Positions 23,505-31,650 of a stretch of DNA of 64,000 nucleotides are shown here, piece after piece; position 1 is the stretch's first letter; each line of letters begins with the position of its first letter. This stretch comes from Nitrospinia bacterium (lineage in GTDB: Bacteria > Nitrospinota > Nitrospinia > Nitrospinales > JAJDAT01), in the NCBI GenBank assembly GCA_029261715.1, contig JAJDAT010000005.1:1-64000 (forward strand). The letters run 5' to 3'. Made by a program: the position numbers and the translations under genes. The notes beneath the pieces are model-generated. The model searched no databases. It was not told where the DNA came from and worked only from the letters and a program-made list of their open reading frames with translations.

Positions 23505-25025
23505 ATGTCGGATTATTCTGCAAAAAATTATGAAACTGCGCGTTTTGGGAAGGCGATTATTTTTTTGACGATATTGTGCGCCATGTTTGCCGGGTATTGG
23601 GTTTGGAATATTGTGGCGGGGCGTGTTATTGATCGACCTAATCTTTTATTGATTACTTTAGACACTTGTCGAAAAGATCATCTCTCAGTTTATGGTTATG
23701 ATAGAGATACTAGTCCTGGATTGGTTGCTTTGGCGCGTGACGGTTTTGCCTTTGAGAATGTTTTTACTGTAGCTACTAATTCTCTGCCTTCTCATGCAAC
23801 GATTATGACCGGATTGTACCCTTTCCAACATGGGACTATAACGAATGGAGCAAAACTCGATATAGCGGTTCCCACTCTCGCGGAATTTTTAGTTAAAAGA
23901 GGATATAACACAGCTGGATTTGTAGGTTATTACGCGCTGGGGGAAGAGTCGGGATTAAATCAAGGATTCGAAGATTTTCAATTTCACAAAGTTAAAAGTC
24001 ATAACCATGATGAGAAAGAGCTCAAAGACGACGTTAAGGGTTTTGTCGCCGCATTAAATTGGATACGTGATTGGAACGAAAGTAACAAGGCTATAAAAGA
24101 TAAGACAACTCAAAAAAGATCTAATTTTTTTGTTTGGCTTCATGTTCAAAATATTCATGAAAGTTATGATCCCCCATCTCCCTACGACTCTTTATTCATG
24201 AAGATATCCAAGCCTGGTAGGCTATCGGGTTTCCCAGACGGATTTAGAGCTTATTGCTCCAATGATTTGGCGGATGCTTGGCGTAACGGAGTGTTACCGG
24301 AAAAATATCAGAAGGAAGCCACCGCATTGTATGACGGGGAAATTCGATTGGCGGACGATTATTTATCAAAAATTTTTTCTTATCTAAAGGAATCTGGTCT
24401 GTATGAAAAAACACTGATTGTGACTACTGCGGATCACGGAGAAGTTTTATTCGAAAAAGTAGCTAAAGGTTTTTCCAAAAATGGTCCGGGGCATACGGGG
24501 CGCTATAATGACGTTTCCTTGAGAGTCCCCTTAATTATAAAGCCTGTTAAATCGTCTGAATTCAATGTCGGGAAAAAACCATCGCAATTGATTTCTACAT
24601 TAGACATAGCTCCAACGTTAATAGATACGCTTGGTTTTCGAGTTCCTAGTTGGGTTTCTGGAAAATCTTTCAAGAATATGATGGCGAATGAAAGCTCTCA
24701 AGAAATCAATTCGGAAATTTATTTTCAAGAAACTCCATTTAAAAATACGACTTATACTGGGGTGAGAAACGCTTCTTTTAAATTGGCGGTCAAGAAAACG
24801 TTAAACGAGTCTCGATACATATTAGTTGACGTTAAGAATGATCCTAAGGAATTAGAATTATTAGTTTTAGAAAAAGTATCTAAAGCAAAGAAGCTTCAAG
24901 AAAAGTTAGATGAATTTCAAAGTCGGTTTGACGACTTTAATCTCAGCGAAATAGGAAAAATGAGCGAGAAAATGCAGAAAGCTTTAAAGGATGGAGGGTA
25001 TCTAAGAGATGAGACTAGCCTCTAA
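23505..25025 (+). CDS. Membrane-anchored sulfatase-like hydrolase/transferase
   Basis: Alkaline-phosphatase superfamily enzyme of 506 residues with one N-terminal membrane helix (about 15-38), so it probably faces the periplasm. Metal-site motifs are clear: LLLITLDTCRKDHLSVYGYD (about 47-66) and TADHGEV. The nucleophile region is TNSLPSHATIMTG: a serine (S93) in the S-x-P-S-H pattern replaces the Cys of classical CxPxR sulfatases. It could be a Ser-type sulfatase or a phospho-group hydrolase/transferase. It overlaps the next gene by 17 bp and is divergent from the dlt-like operon, suggesting a shared envelope role. Substrate unknown. Confidence 0.82.
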   Translation: MSDYSAKNYETARFGKAIIFLTILCAMFAGYWVWNIVAGRVIDRPNLLLITLDTCRKDHLSVYGYDRDTSPGLVALARDGFAFENVFTVATNSLPSHATIMTGLYPFQHGTITNGAKLDIAVPTLAEFLVKRGYNTAGFVGYYALGEESGLNQGFEDFQFHKVKSHNHDEKELKDDVKGFVAALNWIRDWNESNKAIKDKTTQKRSNFFVWLHVQNIHESYDPPSPYDSLFMKISKPGRLSGFPDGFRAYCSNDLADAWRNGVLPEKYQKEATALYDGEIRLADDYLSKIFSYLKESGLYEKTLIVTTADHGEVLFEKVAKGFSKNGPGHTGRYNDVSLRVPLIIKPVKSSEFNVGKKPSQLISTLDIAPTLIDTLGFRVPSWVSGKSFKNMMANESSQEINSEIYFQETPFKNTTYTGVRNASFKLAVKKTLNESRYILVDVKNDPKELELLVLEKVSKAKKLQEKLDEFQSRFDDFNLSEIGKMSEKMQKALKDGGYLRDETSL

Positions 25026-25707
25026 GTCTGTTCTGATTTTTTTTATCGCGTTCGATTTATTTACTTTAGGTTTACATTTAGTATTAGCCGATCATGCATA
25101 TTTAGGGACTTTTGTTGATATACATAAAGAAGGAAACTTCCCGACTTGGTACTCTAGTTTAAAGTTTACGATCGTTTCTGGGGTAGCATTTTTCTGCTAT
25201 TACTTAGAGCGACAATCTAAGGTCGTGAGTAATAGTTCTTGGGGATGGATAGTTGTGGGATGTGTGATGTTGAGTATGTCTTTAGACGAGACAGGTCAAC
25301 TTCATGAAACATTGATCCATTGGTTTTTTTCTACGGATAGTGGCAAGAACTTGGCTCTTTATTTTAACGCTCAAAAAGGAGCGTTCAGTCTATTGTGGGT
25401 AGTTGTTTTTTCTCCTTTTTTAATTGCGATCTTAGGAGGATTAATTTATTTCTACAATAATAGATTAAAGGGAAAGAGAGTATTGCTGCTCGGAGCTTTT
25501 GGAGCGATCTTTTTATTAACTGCCGCCGCTGTTATGGAATATTACGAAGCCAAATTATTAATATCCGAAAATGTTTTTGACGATAGTTTTTTAGGAGTTT
25601 ATAAAACTTTCTCGGCGATTGAAGAAATGTTGGAAAATTTTGCTTCTTCCATGTTGGTTTGGATTCATTACTCCTATGTCATGTGGTTCGCAAATAGATC
25701 GAATTAG
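25009..25707 (+). CDS. Polytopic membrane protein of unknown function
   Basis: Not recognised. The 232 residues contain about six membrane helices (SVLIFFIAFDLFTLGLHLVL, SLKFTIVSGVAFFCYYL, and others). A charged motif, SLDETGQLHE, lies just after a helix, and a second acidic cluster, YYEAK, lies in another helix; these could line a polar site. It overlaps the end of the sulfatase-like gene by 17 bp, so the two are translationally coupled and probably work together. No homologous family name can be offered. Confidence 0.65.
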   Translation: MRLASKSVLIFFIAFDLFTLGLHLVLADHAYLGTFVDIHKEGNFPTWYSSLKFTIVSGVAFFCYYLERQSKVVSNSSWGWIVVGCVMLSMSLDETGQLHETLIHWFFSTDSGKNLALYFNAQKGAFSLLWVVVFSPFLIAILGGLIYFYNNRLKGKRVLLLGAFGAIFLLTAAAVMEYYEAKLLISENVFDDSFLGVYKTFSAIEEMLENFASSMLVWIHYSYVMWFANRSN

Positions 25708-25791
25708 ATTGTAATTTGGGAATTTAAAATAATGCGCTCAATTTGTAATAAAACCTCGTTTCTAGGGACTATCTAAAAAGGCTCTAGCGCG

Positions 25792-25821
25792 TTGAAAACC
25801 GAATGCAATTAACGGTATAAT
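25792..25821 (+). promoter_or_regulatory. Putative sigma70 promoter for the DnaJ-slp-slp genes
   Basis: TTGAAA (25792-25797) and a perfect TATAAT (25816-25821) with an 18-bp spacer. Transcription would start near 25828, about 40 bp before the ATG at 25870. Confidence 0.55.
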
Positions 25822-25869
25822 TATCAAACAGTTCCTGTTGTTAAATTCTCATTTAAAAGCGCTATTTGA

Positions 25870-26403
25870 ATGGATCTACCTGAGAGCTTGAAAAAACACA
25901 ACCTATATCACTTACTAGGTGTGGAAACCTTTTCTGATATCCGTAATATCAAAAGAGGATTTCGAAATTTGGCATTTCAACATCACCCAGATACAGGGCC
26001 GACCGATCAAAAATCTGCTGAGAAGTTTGAGTTAGGGACGCAAGCTTATAAGTTTTTATTGGATGAAAAAAACCGGAGTTTGTATGACCGGGCTTTGCGG
26101 AGCCGGCTTAAAAAAATTCTTAAACTCAAAAACGAAGAGCTAGTTGTTCAAAGAAAAAAAACTTACAAGCGTTTTTATTCAAAACGAGGTGTAGTGGATC
26201 ACGATTACAATCGTTTTGTTGATGAGTGCCGAGGGAACTTTAGAGAGTTTTTAAAAAATGGAGCAAAGGTGAAAATTAGGCCCAAGGTATATTCAGAAAA
26301 AAACATGGAAGGGGAAAACTTTACTGATTTTGTAGAAGATTGTCGTAGCGATTATATGGATTATTTTAAAACCATTCCAAGGGTAAAAAAGAGGAGGACT
26401 TAA
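25870..26403 (+). CDS. J-domain protein with an internally duplicated C-terminal motif
   Basis: An N-terminal J domain (about 10-75) contains the HPD motif at 39-41 (FQHHPDTGP), so it should stimulate an Hsp70. There is no Gly-rich linker, zinc centre or standard C-terminal domain. Instead the basic C-terminal half carries two copies of one short module: DYNRFVDECRGNFREFLK (112-129) and NFTDFVEDCRSDYMDYFK (150-167), each with F-V-x-x-C-R and an aromatic tail. I know no family with this arrangement. It starts a plus-strand group with two Slp lipoproteins, two bases from the first. Confidence 0.8.
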   Translation: MDLPESLKKHNLYHLLGVETFSDIRNIKRGFRNLAFQHHPDTGPTDQKSAEKFELGTQAYKFLLDEKNRSLYDRALRSRLKKILKLKNEELVVQRKKTYKRFYSKRGVVDHDYNRFVDECRGNFREFLKNGAKVKIRPKVYSEKNMEGENFTDFVEDCRSDYMDYFKTIPRVKKRRT

Positions 26404-26405
26404 TT

Positions 26406-26990
26406 ATGAGTTTCTTAAGTAAGAAAACGCGTGTTTATAAAAAGTCAGCTTCGGTTTTATGTTTTGTTCTTGTTGCGATTATGACGGGTTGTGCCCATCC
26501 TATTTCTGAAGACCTTCGAAAAAGTATAGATCCTAATGCGAGTTTACCGGTAATAAAACAAAACCCAAATCAATTTACTGATCAAAATGTGATGTTTGGA
26601 GGAGTGATTGTCGCAACTCGAAACTTTCCCGATAAAACTGAAATAGAGGTAATTCAAAAGAGTTTGGATTCTTTTGGGTATCCCAGTCGCGGCGACGAGA
26701 CTGAAGGTAGATTTGTTTTTGTTAAACAAGGTTTTTTAGAGCCGGAAATCTATTCTAAAGGTCGCTATGTCACTGGAGCTGGGAAACTGGCTGGAACCCA
26801 AAGTGGTAAAATTGATAACACCGAGATGCAATTTCCTGTAATTGAGGTTGCAGAATTAAGATTGTGGGAAGATTATTCAAAAGCTCCCTATGGCAACTAT
26901 TCATATCCCTACTATTATGGACCTTATGGCGGTCCATTTTCTCCCTATGGTAGAGGTTTTCGTCGATTTGGATACCCATATTGGTGGTAA
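26406..26990 (+). CDS. slp: Slp-family outer-membrane lipoprotein (copy 1)
   Basis: A signal peptide with lipobox IMTGC leads into a typical Slp (starvation-inducible lipoprotein) domain: SEDLRKSIDPNASLPVIKQN, then VMFGGVIVATRNF, GRFVFVKQGFLEP, and YVTGAGKLAGTQSG. After the domain comes a Tyr/Pro/Gly-rich tail (SYPYYYGPYGGPFSPYGRGF) that may be surface-exposed or flexible. At 194 residues it matches the family. Exact physiological role is unknown even in E. coli. It follows the J-domain gene by two bases and precedes a second Slp paralogue by 34 bp. Confidence 0.88.
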   Translation: MSFLSKKTRVYKKSASVLCFVLVAIMTGCAHPISEDLRKSIDPNASLPVIKQNPNQFTDQNVMFGGVIVATRNFPDKTEIEVIQKSLDSFGYPSRGDETEGRFVFVKQGFLEPEIYSKGRYVTGAGKLAGTQSGKIDNTEMQFPVIEVAELRLWEDYSKAPYGNYSYPYYYGPYGGPFSPYGRGFRRFGYPYWW

Positions 26991-27024
26991 ACCCTAAAAT
27001 AGATTCTCGTCGAAAAGGATCTTA

Positions 27025-27522
27025 ATGGCCTCAATGAAGTCATTCATTGCGTTAATAGCATTGGTGGTTTTTGGTTTTAGTTGCGCTCCAATTATTTCTG
27101 ATGAAGTTTACCTAGAAATTGATAAAGATATCTCGCTAGAAGAACTTTTTAAAACTCCAGATAAGTTTATTGGAAAAACCGTTTTGATAGGAGGAGTTGT
27201 TATTCAGTTTGATAGCTCGAATAATCGTCTTTTAGCTTTTCAGACCGAGTTGGATGACAGGCTGCAACCGTTGGGAAATGACGAAACATTAGGAAGATTT
27301 TTGATCGTTTTTGACAAACCTGTTGATAAAGACAAGTTCGAAAAAGGCGTAAAACTAACTCTTGTTGGTAGTTTGGAGCGCACAGAAAAACTGCCTCTTC
27401 ATCAAACGTTTTATAATTATTTGGTTTTAAAACCTATTGAATACCATATTTGGTCAAAAGACCAACCGTGGGATTTTAGGCCCGAATTTCGATTTGGAGT
27501 TGGTATTAGCGGTTCAATCTAA
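27025..27522 (+). CDS. slp: Slp-family outer-membrane lipoprotein (copy 2)
   Basis: Second Slp-like lipoprotein, 165 residues. Lipobox FGFSC follows a signal helix; the mature part has DKDISLEELFKTPDKFIGKT, VLIGGVVIQFD, GRFLIVFDKPVDKD and VKLTLVGSLE, the same order as in the upstream copy but clearly diverged and without the Tyr/Gly-rich tail. A tandem duplication followed by specialisation is the simplest reading. An AAGGAT motif lies upstream of the ATG at 27025; an internal ATG three codons on is possible. The stop overlaps the convergent birA gene by four bases. Confidence 0.85.
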   Translation: MASMKSFIALIALVVFGFSCAPIISDEVYLEIDKDISLEELFKTPDKFIGKTVLIGGVVIQFDSSNNRLLAFQTELDDRLQPLGNDETLGRFLIVFDKPVDKDKFEKGVKLTLVGSLERTEKLPLHQTFYNYLVLKPIEYHIWSKDQPWDFRPEFRFGVGISGSI

Positions 27523-28295
27523 CCTATATAGGCAACTTCCCCGCTATCAAATAATAGAGATTCCCCTTCATTTGAGATAATTTCTAATTTTCCTTCTTCA
27601 GTTAATCGTAAAGCGGTACCTGTATAAACGACTCCTCCTCGTACCAACGTTATTTTTTTCCCAAACAAATTAGTATGGCGAGTCCATTGCTCAGCAATGA
27701 ATTTGGTTCCGTTTTTTAAAAAATCTCCGTACACTTTATCCAAGCAAGTTATTAGAGAAACTATTAACTCTTCTCTATCAACTTCAGTTCCATTTTCTAG
27801 TAAAAGAGAAGTTGCGGTATTCTTTAGCGTTTCTGAAAAGTGCTCGATTTGTTGATTTACGTTAATACCTATTCCAATGACTACGCTTGGTGGGGCGTCC
27901 CCGCATAGTTCACATAAAATACCCGAAACTTTTTTGTCATTTATTAAGATATCATTGGGCCATTTAAGGTAAGGAATCGATTTACTAAAGTTTTGGAGGG
28001 CTAATACTGTTGCTAGTCCTGCGGCAAGGGTTATTGGGGGAAATAACTCAGGTTTTATTTTAGGACACACTAGGGCGGATAAATAAATTCCTGTTCCTTT
28101 TGGAGAATGCCAATCCCGCCCAAGTCTACCGCGCCCTTGAGTTTGTGAGTTTGCAATAATAACCAGCCCTTCATCTTCGTTTAAATGTTTTTTGATTTCA
28201 TCATTTGTTGATTTAACTTCATTAAAAGCGATAACTCTTTTTCCTATGAATTTAACTTCAAGGTTTTTGAGTTTTTGATTATTAAACTGTGACAT
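27519..28295 (-). CDS. birA: Biotin-[acetyl-CoA-carboxylase] ligase, without DNA-binding domain
   Basis: Attaches biotin to the biotin carboxyl-carrier protein through biotinyl-AMP. The active-site signature GRGRLGRDW is intact, preceded by STNDEIKK and followed by LKWPNDILINDKKVSGILCE and the C-terminal beta domain. No N-terminal helix-turn-helix is present, so it should be a plain ligase, not a repressor. I chose the ATG at 28295 (MSQFNNQKLK) because homologues of this short class begin there. An ATG at 28337 would add 14 residues; neither has a good Shine-Dalgarno. The 3' end overlaps the convergent slp gene. Confidence 0.93.
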   Translation of the reverse strand: MSQFNNQKLKNLEVKFIGKRVIAFNEVKSTNDEIKKHLNEDEGLVIIANSQTQGRGRLGRDWHSPKGTGIYLSALVCPKIKPELFPPITLAAGLATVLALQNFSKSIPYLKWPNDILINDKKVSGILCELCGDAPPSVVIGIGINVNQQIEHFSETLKNTATSLLLENGTEVDREELIVSLITCLDKVYGDFLKNGTKFIAEQWTRHTNLFGKKITLVRGGVVYTGTALRLTEEGKLEIISNEGESLLFDSGEVAYIG

Positions 28296-28374
28296 GATTA
28301 ATACAAAATCTAATAAGTTTTGACGTATAATGACCATCTCTTGATCCGACGAATTTGTCGCGAAAGTATATTAC

Positions 28375-28515
28375 TCAAGTTTTTACTATAAATAAAACCG
28401 GAGTTTTAATACCCTTAGTAAAAGCTTCATTTTTTCCCGCTTTTTCCGCGTAAACTTTTCGAACGGCAATAAAATCAAAATTGTGAGGATTAGCTTCTAT
28501 GCTGCAAAGAATTTG
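28375..28515 (-). pseudogene. Possible C-terminal gene remnant upstream of birA
   Basis: A 46-codon minus-strand frame without a canonical start reads like a protein tail: CSIEANPHNFDFIAVRKVYA, then AGKNEAFTKGIKTPVLFIVK. A stop lies directly upstream. I cannot name the family. Codon use and composition look protein-like, but the stretch is short and may be chance. Confidence 0.25.
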
Positions 28516-28623
28516 CTAACTAGAATATGATTATTACAATTTTTAGAAATGTTAATGTTTTGGAGAACTTTTGAGTATAAAAGATTTCCAAAAAAAGTTA
28601 ATTGTTAACTCTCCAATGACTTA

Positions 28624-29115
28624 ATGAATTTTTTAAGAAGATCGGCTCTTTACGTTTATTATAGATTTCTAAGATTGAAGGGGTCTCCAGAAGAGATTGC
28701 CCGAGGTTTAGGAATCGGTGTTTTTATGGGGTTTACCCCAACTCTTGGAATTCAGACAATATCCGCTATTTTTGTTGCTGCAGTCTTCAAAGGGAATAAG
28801 TTTTTAGCGGCTTTGGGCGCTGGGATAACAAATCCTCTTACAATTCCATTTTTTTATACTGGGACTTATAAGATAGGTTCTGCTGTTTTAGGTAACCCAT
28901 TAGATTTCAGCTTTCTTTCACACCCTACCTTTCAGGATTTTTGGTCGATAGGCAACGATTTATTTCTTGCTCTTTGGGTGGGAGGTTTAATCGTTGGAAT
29001 CCCCTCTGGAATTGTATTTTATTTTATAGGGTTATGGGCTGCTCCACGATTGATTCAACAGTACGCAAAGGCGAAAAATCGGTTCCGAAATAGAAAAACG
29101 GGTATTGTTGGGTAA
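28624..29115 (+). CDS. DUF2062 membrane protein
   Basis: 163 residues with the DUF2062 pattern: an N-terminal amphipathic RFLRLKGSPEEIARGLGIGV, then FMGFTPTLGIQTI, then AALGAGITNPLTIPFFYTGT, and a last pair of helices ending in a basic tail. Proteins of this family are small inner-membrane proteins of unknown activity, sometimes fused to glycosyltransferases or placed near envelope genes. It stands alone. A 7-bp inverted pair (TTGGAGA at about 28559 and TCTCCAA at about 28612) frames its leader. Confidence 0.85.
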   Translation: MNFLRRSALYVYYRFLRLKGSPEEIARGLGIGVFMGFTPTLGIQTISAIFVAAVFKGNKFLAALGAGITNPLTIPFFYTGTYKIGSAVLGNPLDFSFLSHPTFQDFWSIGNDLFLALWVGGLIVGIPSGIVFYFIGLWAAPRLIQQYAKAKNRFRNRKTGIVG

Positions 29116-29248
29116 TTTGTTTGGGTTTTTGATCCCAAAATACAAGAATTTGATTGAATTGTTGGTTAATAACTGATAAAAAACTATGTCTCGAAACATA
29201 CCAAGGTTTTGACGTATTAGAAATTTAGATCATTGAGGAGATGGCTGC

Positions 29249-29359
29249 ATGAAAAAATTGATCGCTCTTCTAATTTTAGGAATTCTCGTAATATCTACGA
29301 GCGGTTGCTTAGAGCAAAAATACCCACATGGACAGCAGGTAAAACCTGAAGGTAAATAA
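29249..29359 (+). CDS. Tiny lipoprotein (36 aa)
   Basis: A short frame not easily found by length filters. The start ATG at 29249 has GAGGAG eight bases upstream. The peptide begins MKKLIALLILGILVISTSGC, a complete lipoprotein signal with a lipobox Cys at residue 20. The mature part is only 17 residues (CLEQKYPHGQQVKPEGK). Such micro-lipoproteins exist (entericidin-like sizes), but I do not recognise this one. The good ribosome-binding site and lipobox make it convincing. Confidence 0.6.
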   Translation: MKKLIALLILGILVISTSGCLEQKYPHGQQVKPEGK

Positions 29360-29554
29360 CATTTATCGACTGGTTAGTTAGAGTTTTACCCACTTATGGA
29401 AACAATGGGTTTGTGCTTTATTTTGTCATTGCGTTGGTTTTTGGTGCCGATCTACTAGGTTTGAAGGTAGATTGTCCAAAACTAGCGCAATGCTAAAGCT
29501 CCCCTCCATTTTCGCGCTTACCTTAGCGATTTTACCTATTGTTTATGTACTAGA

Positions 29555-29583
29555 TTGACTCCTATCCCAATTCAAAATACAAT
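29555..29583 (+). promoter_or_regulatory. Near-consensus sigma70 promoter for the TPR-radical SAM operon
   Basis: TTGACT (29555-29560), a 17-bp spacer and TACAAT (29578-29583). The start of transcription would be near 29590, giving a leader of about 65 bases to the ATG at 29657. Confidence 0.6.
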
Positions 29584-29656
29584 AGAAATTCTTAAAATTC
29601 GTTTGCTTTTTAATAAAGTAGTTTTAAATCTGTGAAACCGGAAGAAAAGAATTATT

Positions 29657-29992
29657 ATGGATAGAAAAACTTCGACCGTGGAAGAAGTGAGGCATGCACA
29701 AGACCTTTTTAGAGAAGGTTATACTTTCCACGAACAAAAACAATATAAAGAAGCTATTGATAGATTTAAAGAGTGTTCTGGCGTTAATCCTTTTGATCCT
29801 GAACATTTAGACAAACTTACAAGATTGCTTAAAGAGGGATCTTATAAATTACTACAAGAGAGCTCAGCTTATTTGGGATGCGCAGTCACTCACCTACATT
29901 CTTTGGTAAGTGAATTGTCCGAAGACGAAAAAGATATGGTTCCACTTGACGAAATGCTGCTTAAAACTTTTGGCGATTGGGACGAAGGTTGA
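29657..29992 (+). CDS. Small TPR-like protein upstream of a radical SAM enzyme
   Basis: 111 residues, soluble and helical. Residues about 12-45 (AQDLFREGYTFHEQKQYKEA, then IDRFKEC) fit one tetratricopeptide unit. The rest is helical without a clear motif and ends in an acidic tail. It is the first gene after a strong promoter and ends 22 bp before the radical SAM gene, so the two are co-transcribed. It may act as an adaptor or peptide-binding partner; that is inference only. Confidence 0.7.
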   Translation: MDRKTSTVEEVRHAQDLFREGYTFHEQKQYKEAIDRFKECSGVNPFDPEHLDKLTRLLKEGSYKLLQESSAYLGCAVTHLHSLVSELSEDEKDMVPLDEMLLKTFGDWDEG

Positions 29993-30014
29993 TTGTGGAA
30001 CGAAGGAGTTTGTT

Positions 30015-31229
30015 ATGTCAGTCTTAGAACAGGAAGCTACATTAGCGGAAGTTTTTCTAAAAGAGATCCACGACCATAAGGTTCCTCTTAGCCTTGGGAA
30101 AACTTGCCCTGTTAAGTGCGCGTTCTGCTATGAAATAGATATTAGTTATCGCAAAACTTTTGATACTCCCTTAACGACTGAAGATCAATGGCAATTCATG
30201 CTAAATCATATTCATGGGGTAAAAGATAAAGAAGACGACTCGTGGGTTTGGGGCGGTAATGAATACATGGAATGGACAGATATTTTTCTCCATCCTAAAG
30301 CCCTTGATTGGATGGAAGAGTTTCTCGAAACTACCGACAAAAAAGTGACAATGTTTACGGTAGGTTATGTCGATCCTAAGAGAATTAACCGGATGGCTGA
30401 AAAATTTCCAGGAAGAATTAATTTCGAGTTATCGGTTATTACTTTAAGTTCTTATCGGAAACAATTAATGCCTCATGCTCCAACGATTGATCAAGTATTG
30501 GAGATTTTAGACGGGCCAGCGGTTACTTCGGCAAATTTTTATTCATTAGGGCCGGATACGATGTCAAAAGATGCAGAAATTATTTCCCGAATAAATAAGG
30601 ATTGTAATATTTGGGTGGGATGTCTCACTCCCCTAAGATATATAGATAAGGATACCACCGAGTTGATGCGGCAAGGAGAGAGGCATTTGGCCGACGAAGC
30701 TCAAAAAATGTACGATATGGACTTGCCAAACTCACAAATGATACATACACAATCATATATTACGGCTTTTTTAAACCGCAAAAAGATTATTAAAGTTTTC
30801 GACGCTTGTGAGTTAGATAAAAAAGATTGGGTTGTGGCTGCTGGAAGTGTATATAGAATTTTAAACTTATTCAGAAAAAACCGAGCTAGGTATTTATATG
30901 TTCCCAACGCGACTTTGGGGGGCGATTCAGATTGCTCGACTCTTTTAACATTTAGCGATGTTGCCAAAGTGTTGACCAACCAGACTCAGGTTTATTTGCC
31001 GAAGGTGATTATGGAAAGAGCGGCAGATGAGGAGATTGATATCGCAGGCGAAACTTTTGATGAGTTTAAAGCTAAATTTCCTAGAATCAGATTTAAAATA
31101 TTACATAAGGCCAACACTTATTTTTCCAATCGGAAGTTATACGAAAAGGGATACGTAAAAAATTACGTTGAAGATTATATTAAAAACCCACTTTCAAAAA
31201 AATTTGAAGCGGTACCTTTGCCAAATTAA
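30015..31229 (+). CDS. Radical SAM protein with DUF512-like C-terminus
   Basis: 404 residues. The [4Fe-4S]/SAM cysteines are C31, C35 and C38 in TCPVKCAFCYE, the canonical CxxxCxxC spacing. The barrel continues with WVWGGNEYMEW and later FYSLGPDT. The C-terminal third has the layout of the DUF512 domain: RARYLYVPNATLGGDSDCS, then VYLPKVIMERAADEE. Known DUF512 radical SAM proteins usually carry an N-terminal PDZ segment, which is missing here. The start ATG at 30015 has AAGGAG at 30003-30008, and longer upstream reading frames are not needed. Substrate unknown. It probably modifies a peptide, RNA or cofactor. Confidence 0.82.
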   Translation: MSVLEQEATLAEVFLKEIHDHKVPLSLGKTCPVKCAFCYEIDISYRKTFDTPLTTEDQWQFMLNHIHGVKDKEDDSWVWGGNEYMEWTDIFLHPKALDWMEEFLETTDKKVTMFTVGYVDPKRINRMAEKFPGRINFELSVITLSSYRKQLMPHAPTIDQVLEILDGPAVTSANFYSLGPDTMSKDAEIISRINKDCNIWVGCLTPLRYIDKDTTELMRQGERHLADEAQKMYDMDLPNSQMIHTQSYITAFLNRKKIIKVFDACELDKKDWVVAAGSVYRILNLFRKNRARYLYVPNATLGGDSDCSTLLTFSDVAKVLTNQTQVYLPKVIMERAADEEIDIAGETFDEFKAKFPRIRFKILHKANTYFSNRKLYEKGYVKNYVEDYIKNPLSKKFEAVPLPN

Positions 31230-31304
31230 ATGGCGTATTCGCTGAATGGGTAAGATGCCATGAAGCGATAATTCATTCTAAAAACGTAGAGAAAGAGGTC
31301 ATCG

Positions 31305-31490
31305 GTGGAATATTGGCTAAAAGTTTTTTTTATAGATAATCAAGAAGTTAAGCTGGAAAATACTTTAAAACATTTTATCAGTGACGATTTAGAAGTATTG
31401 GAAATTACCACTTCAGATCAAGTTTTGATTGTTCCGATGCGACAAATTAAATATATCGCTTGTGATTCAAAGATTTTTCAGCAGACTTAA
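31305..31490 (+). CDS. Small protein of unknown function, end of the radical SAM operon
   Basis: 61 residues, predicted beta-rich and cytoplasmic (VFFIDNQEVKLENTLKHF, then VLIVPMRQIKYIACD). It starts with GTG at 31305, behind an AGAGAAAGAGG ribosome-binding site about ten bases upstream, and follows the radical SAM gene by 75 bp in the same direction. Its size would suit a peptide substrate or a small accessory protein of that enzyme, but nothing in the sequence proves either. Confidence 0.55.
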   Translation: MEYWLKVFFIDNQEVKLENTLKHFISDDLEVLEITTSDQVLIVPMRQIKYIACDSKIFQQT

Positions 31491-31515
31491 TAGTCCTTAA
31501 TTCATTTTTAATTTT

Positions 31516-31605
31516 TTAAGACCTAATTCTAAAGTTTCTCCCTAATCCCTCCTTTACATCTGTATCTTTCTGAGGCTCTAAAAGATCTTCAAAGGTATCA
31601 GCCAT
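31516..31605 (-). CDS. Possible 29-residue peptide
   Basis: A minus-strand frame from ATG at 31605 to TAA at 31516 encodes MADTFEDLLEPQKDTDVKEG plus nine residues (LGRNFRIRS). Composition is very protein-like, but the ribosome-binding site is weak and the length is at the limit of what reading can support. It might equally be the start of a truncated gene. Confidence 0.25.
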   Translation of the reverse strand: MADTFEDLLEPQKDTDVKEGLGRNFRIRS

Positions 31606-31650
31606 TATGTTTTATTATCCGTGGGCCAACTTTGGCTAAGCCGAAATTAT

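Noticed and set aside
29356-29496. Frame reading like a small membrane peptide (GFVLYFVIALVFGADLLG) after the tiny lipoprotein
   Set aside because: It has no ATG, GTG or TTG before the hydrophobic stretch. A start at ATA overlapping the lipoprotein stop would be exceptional. Kept as a note only.
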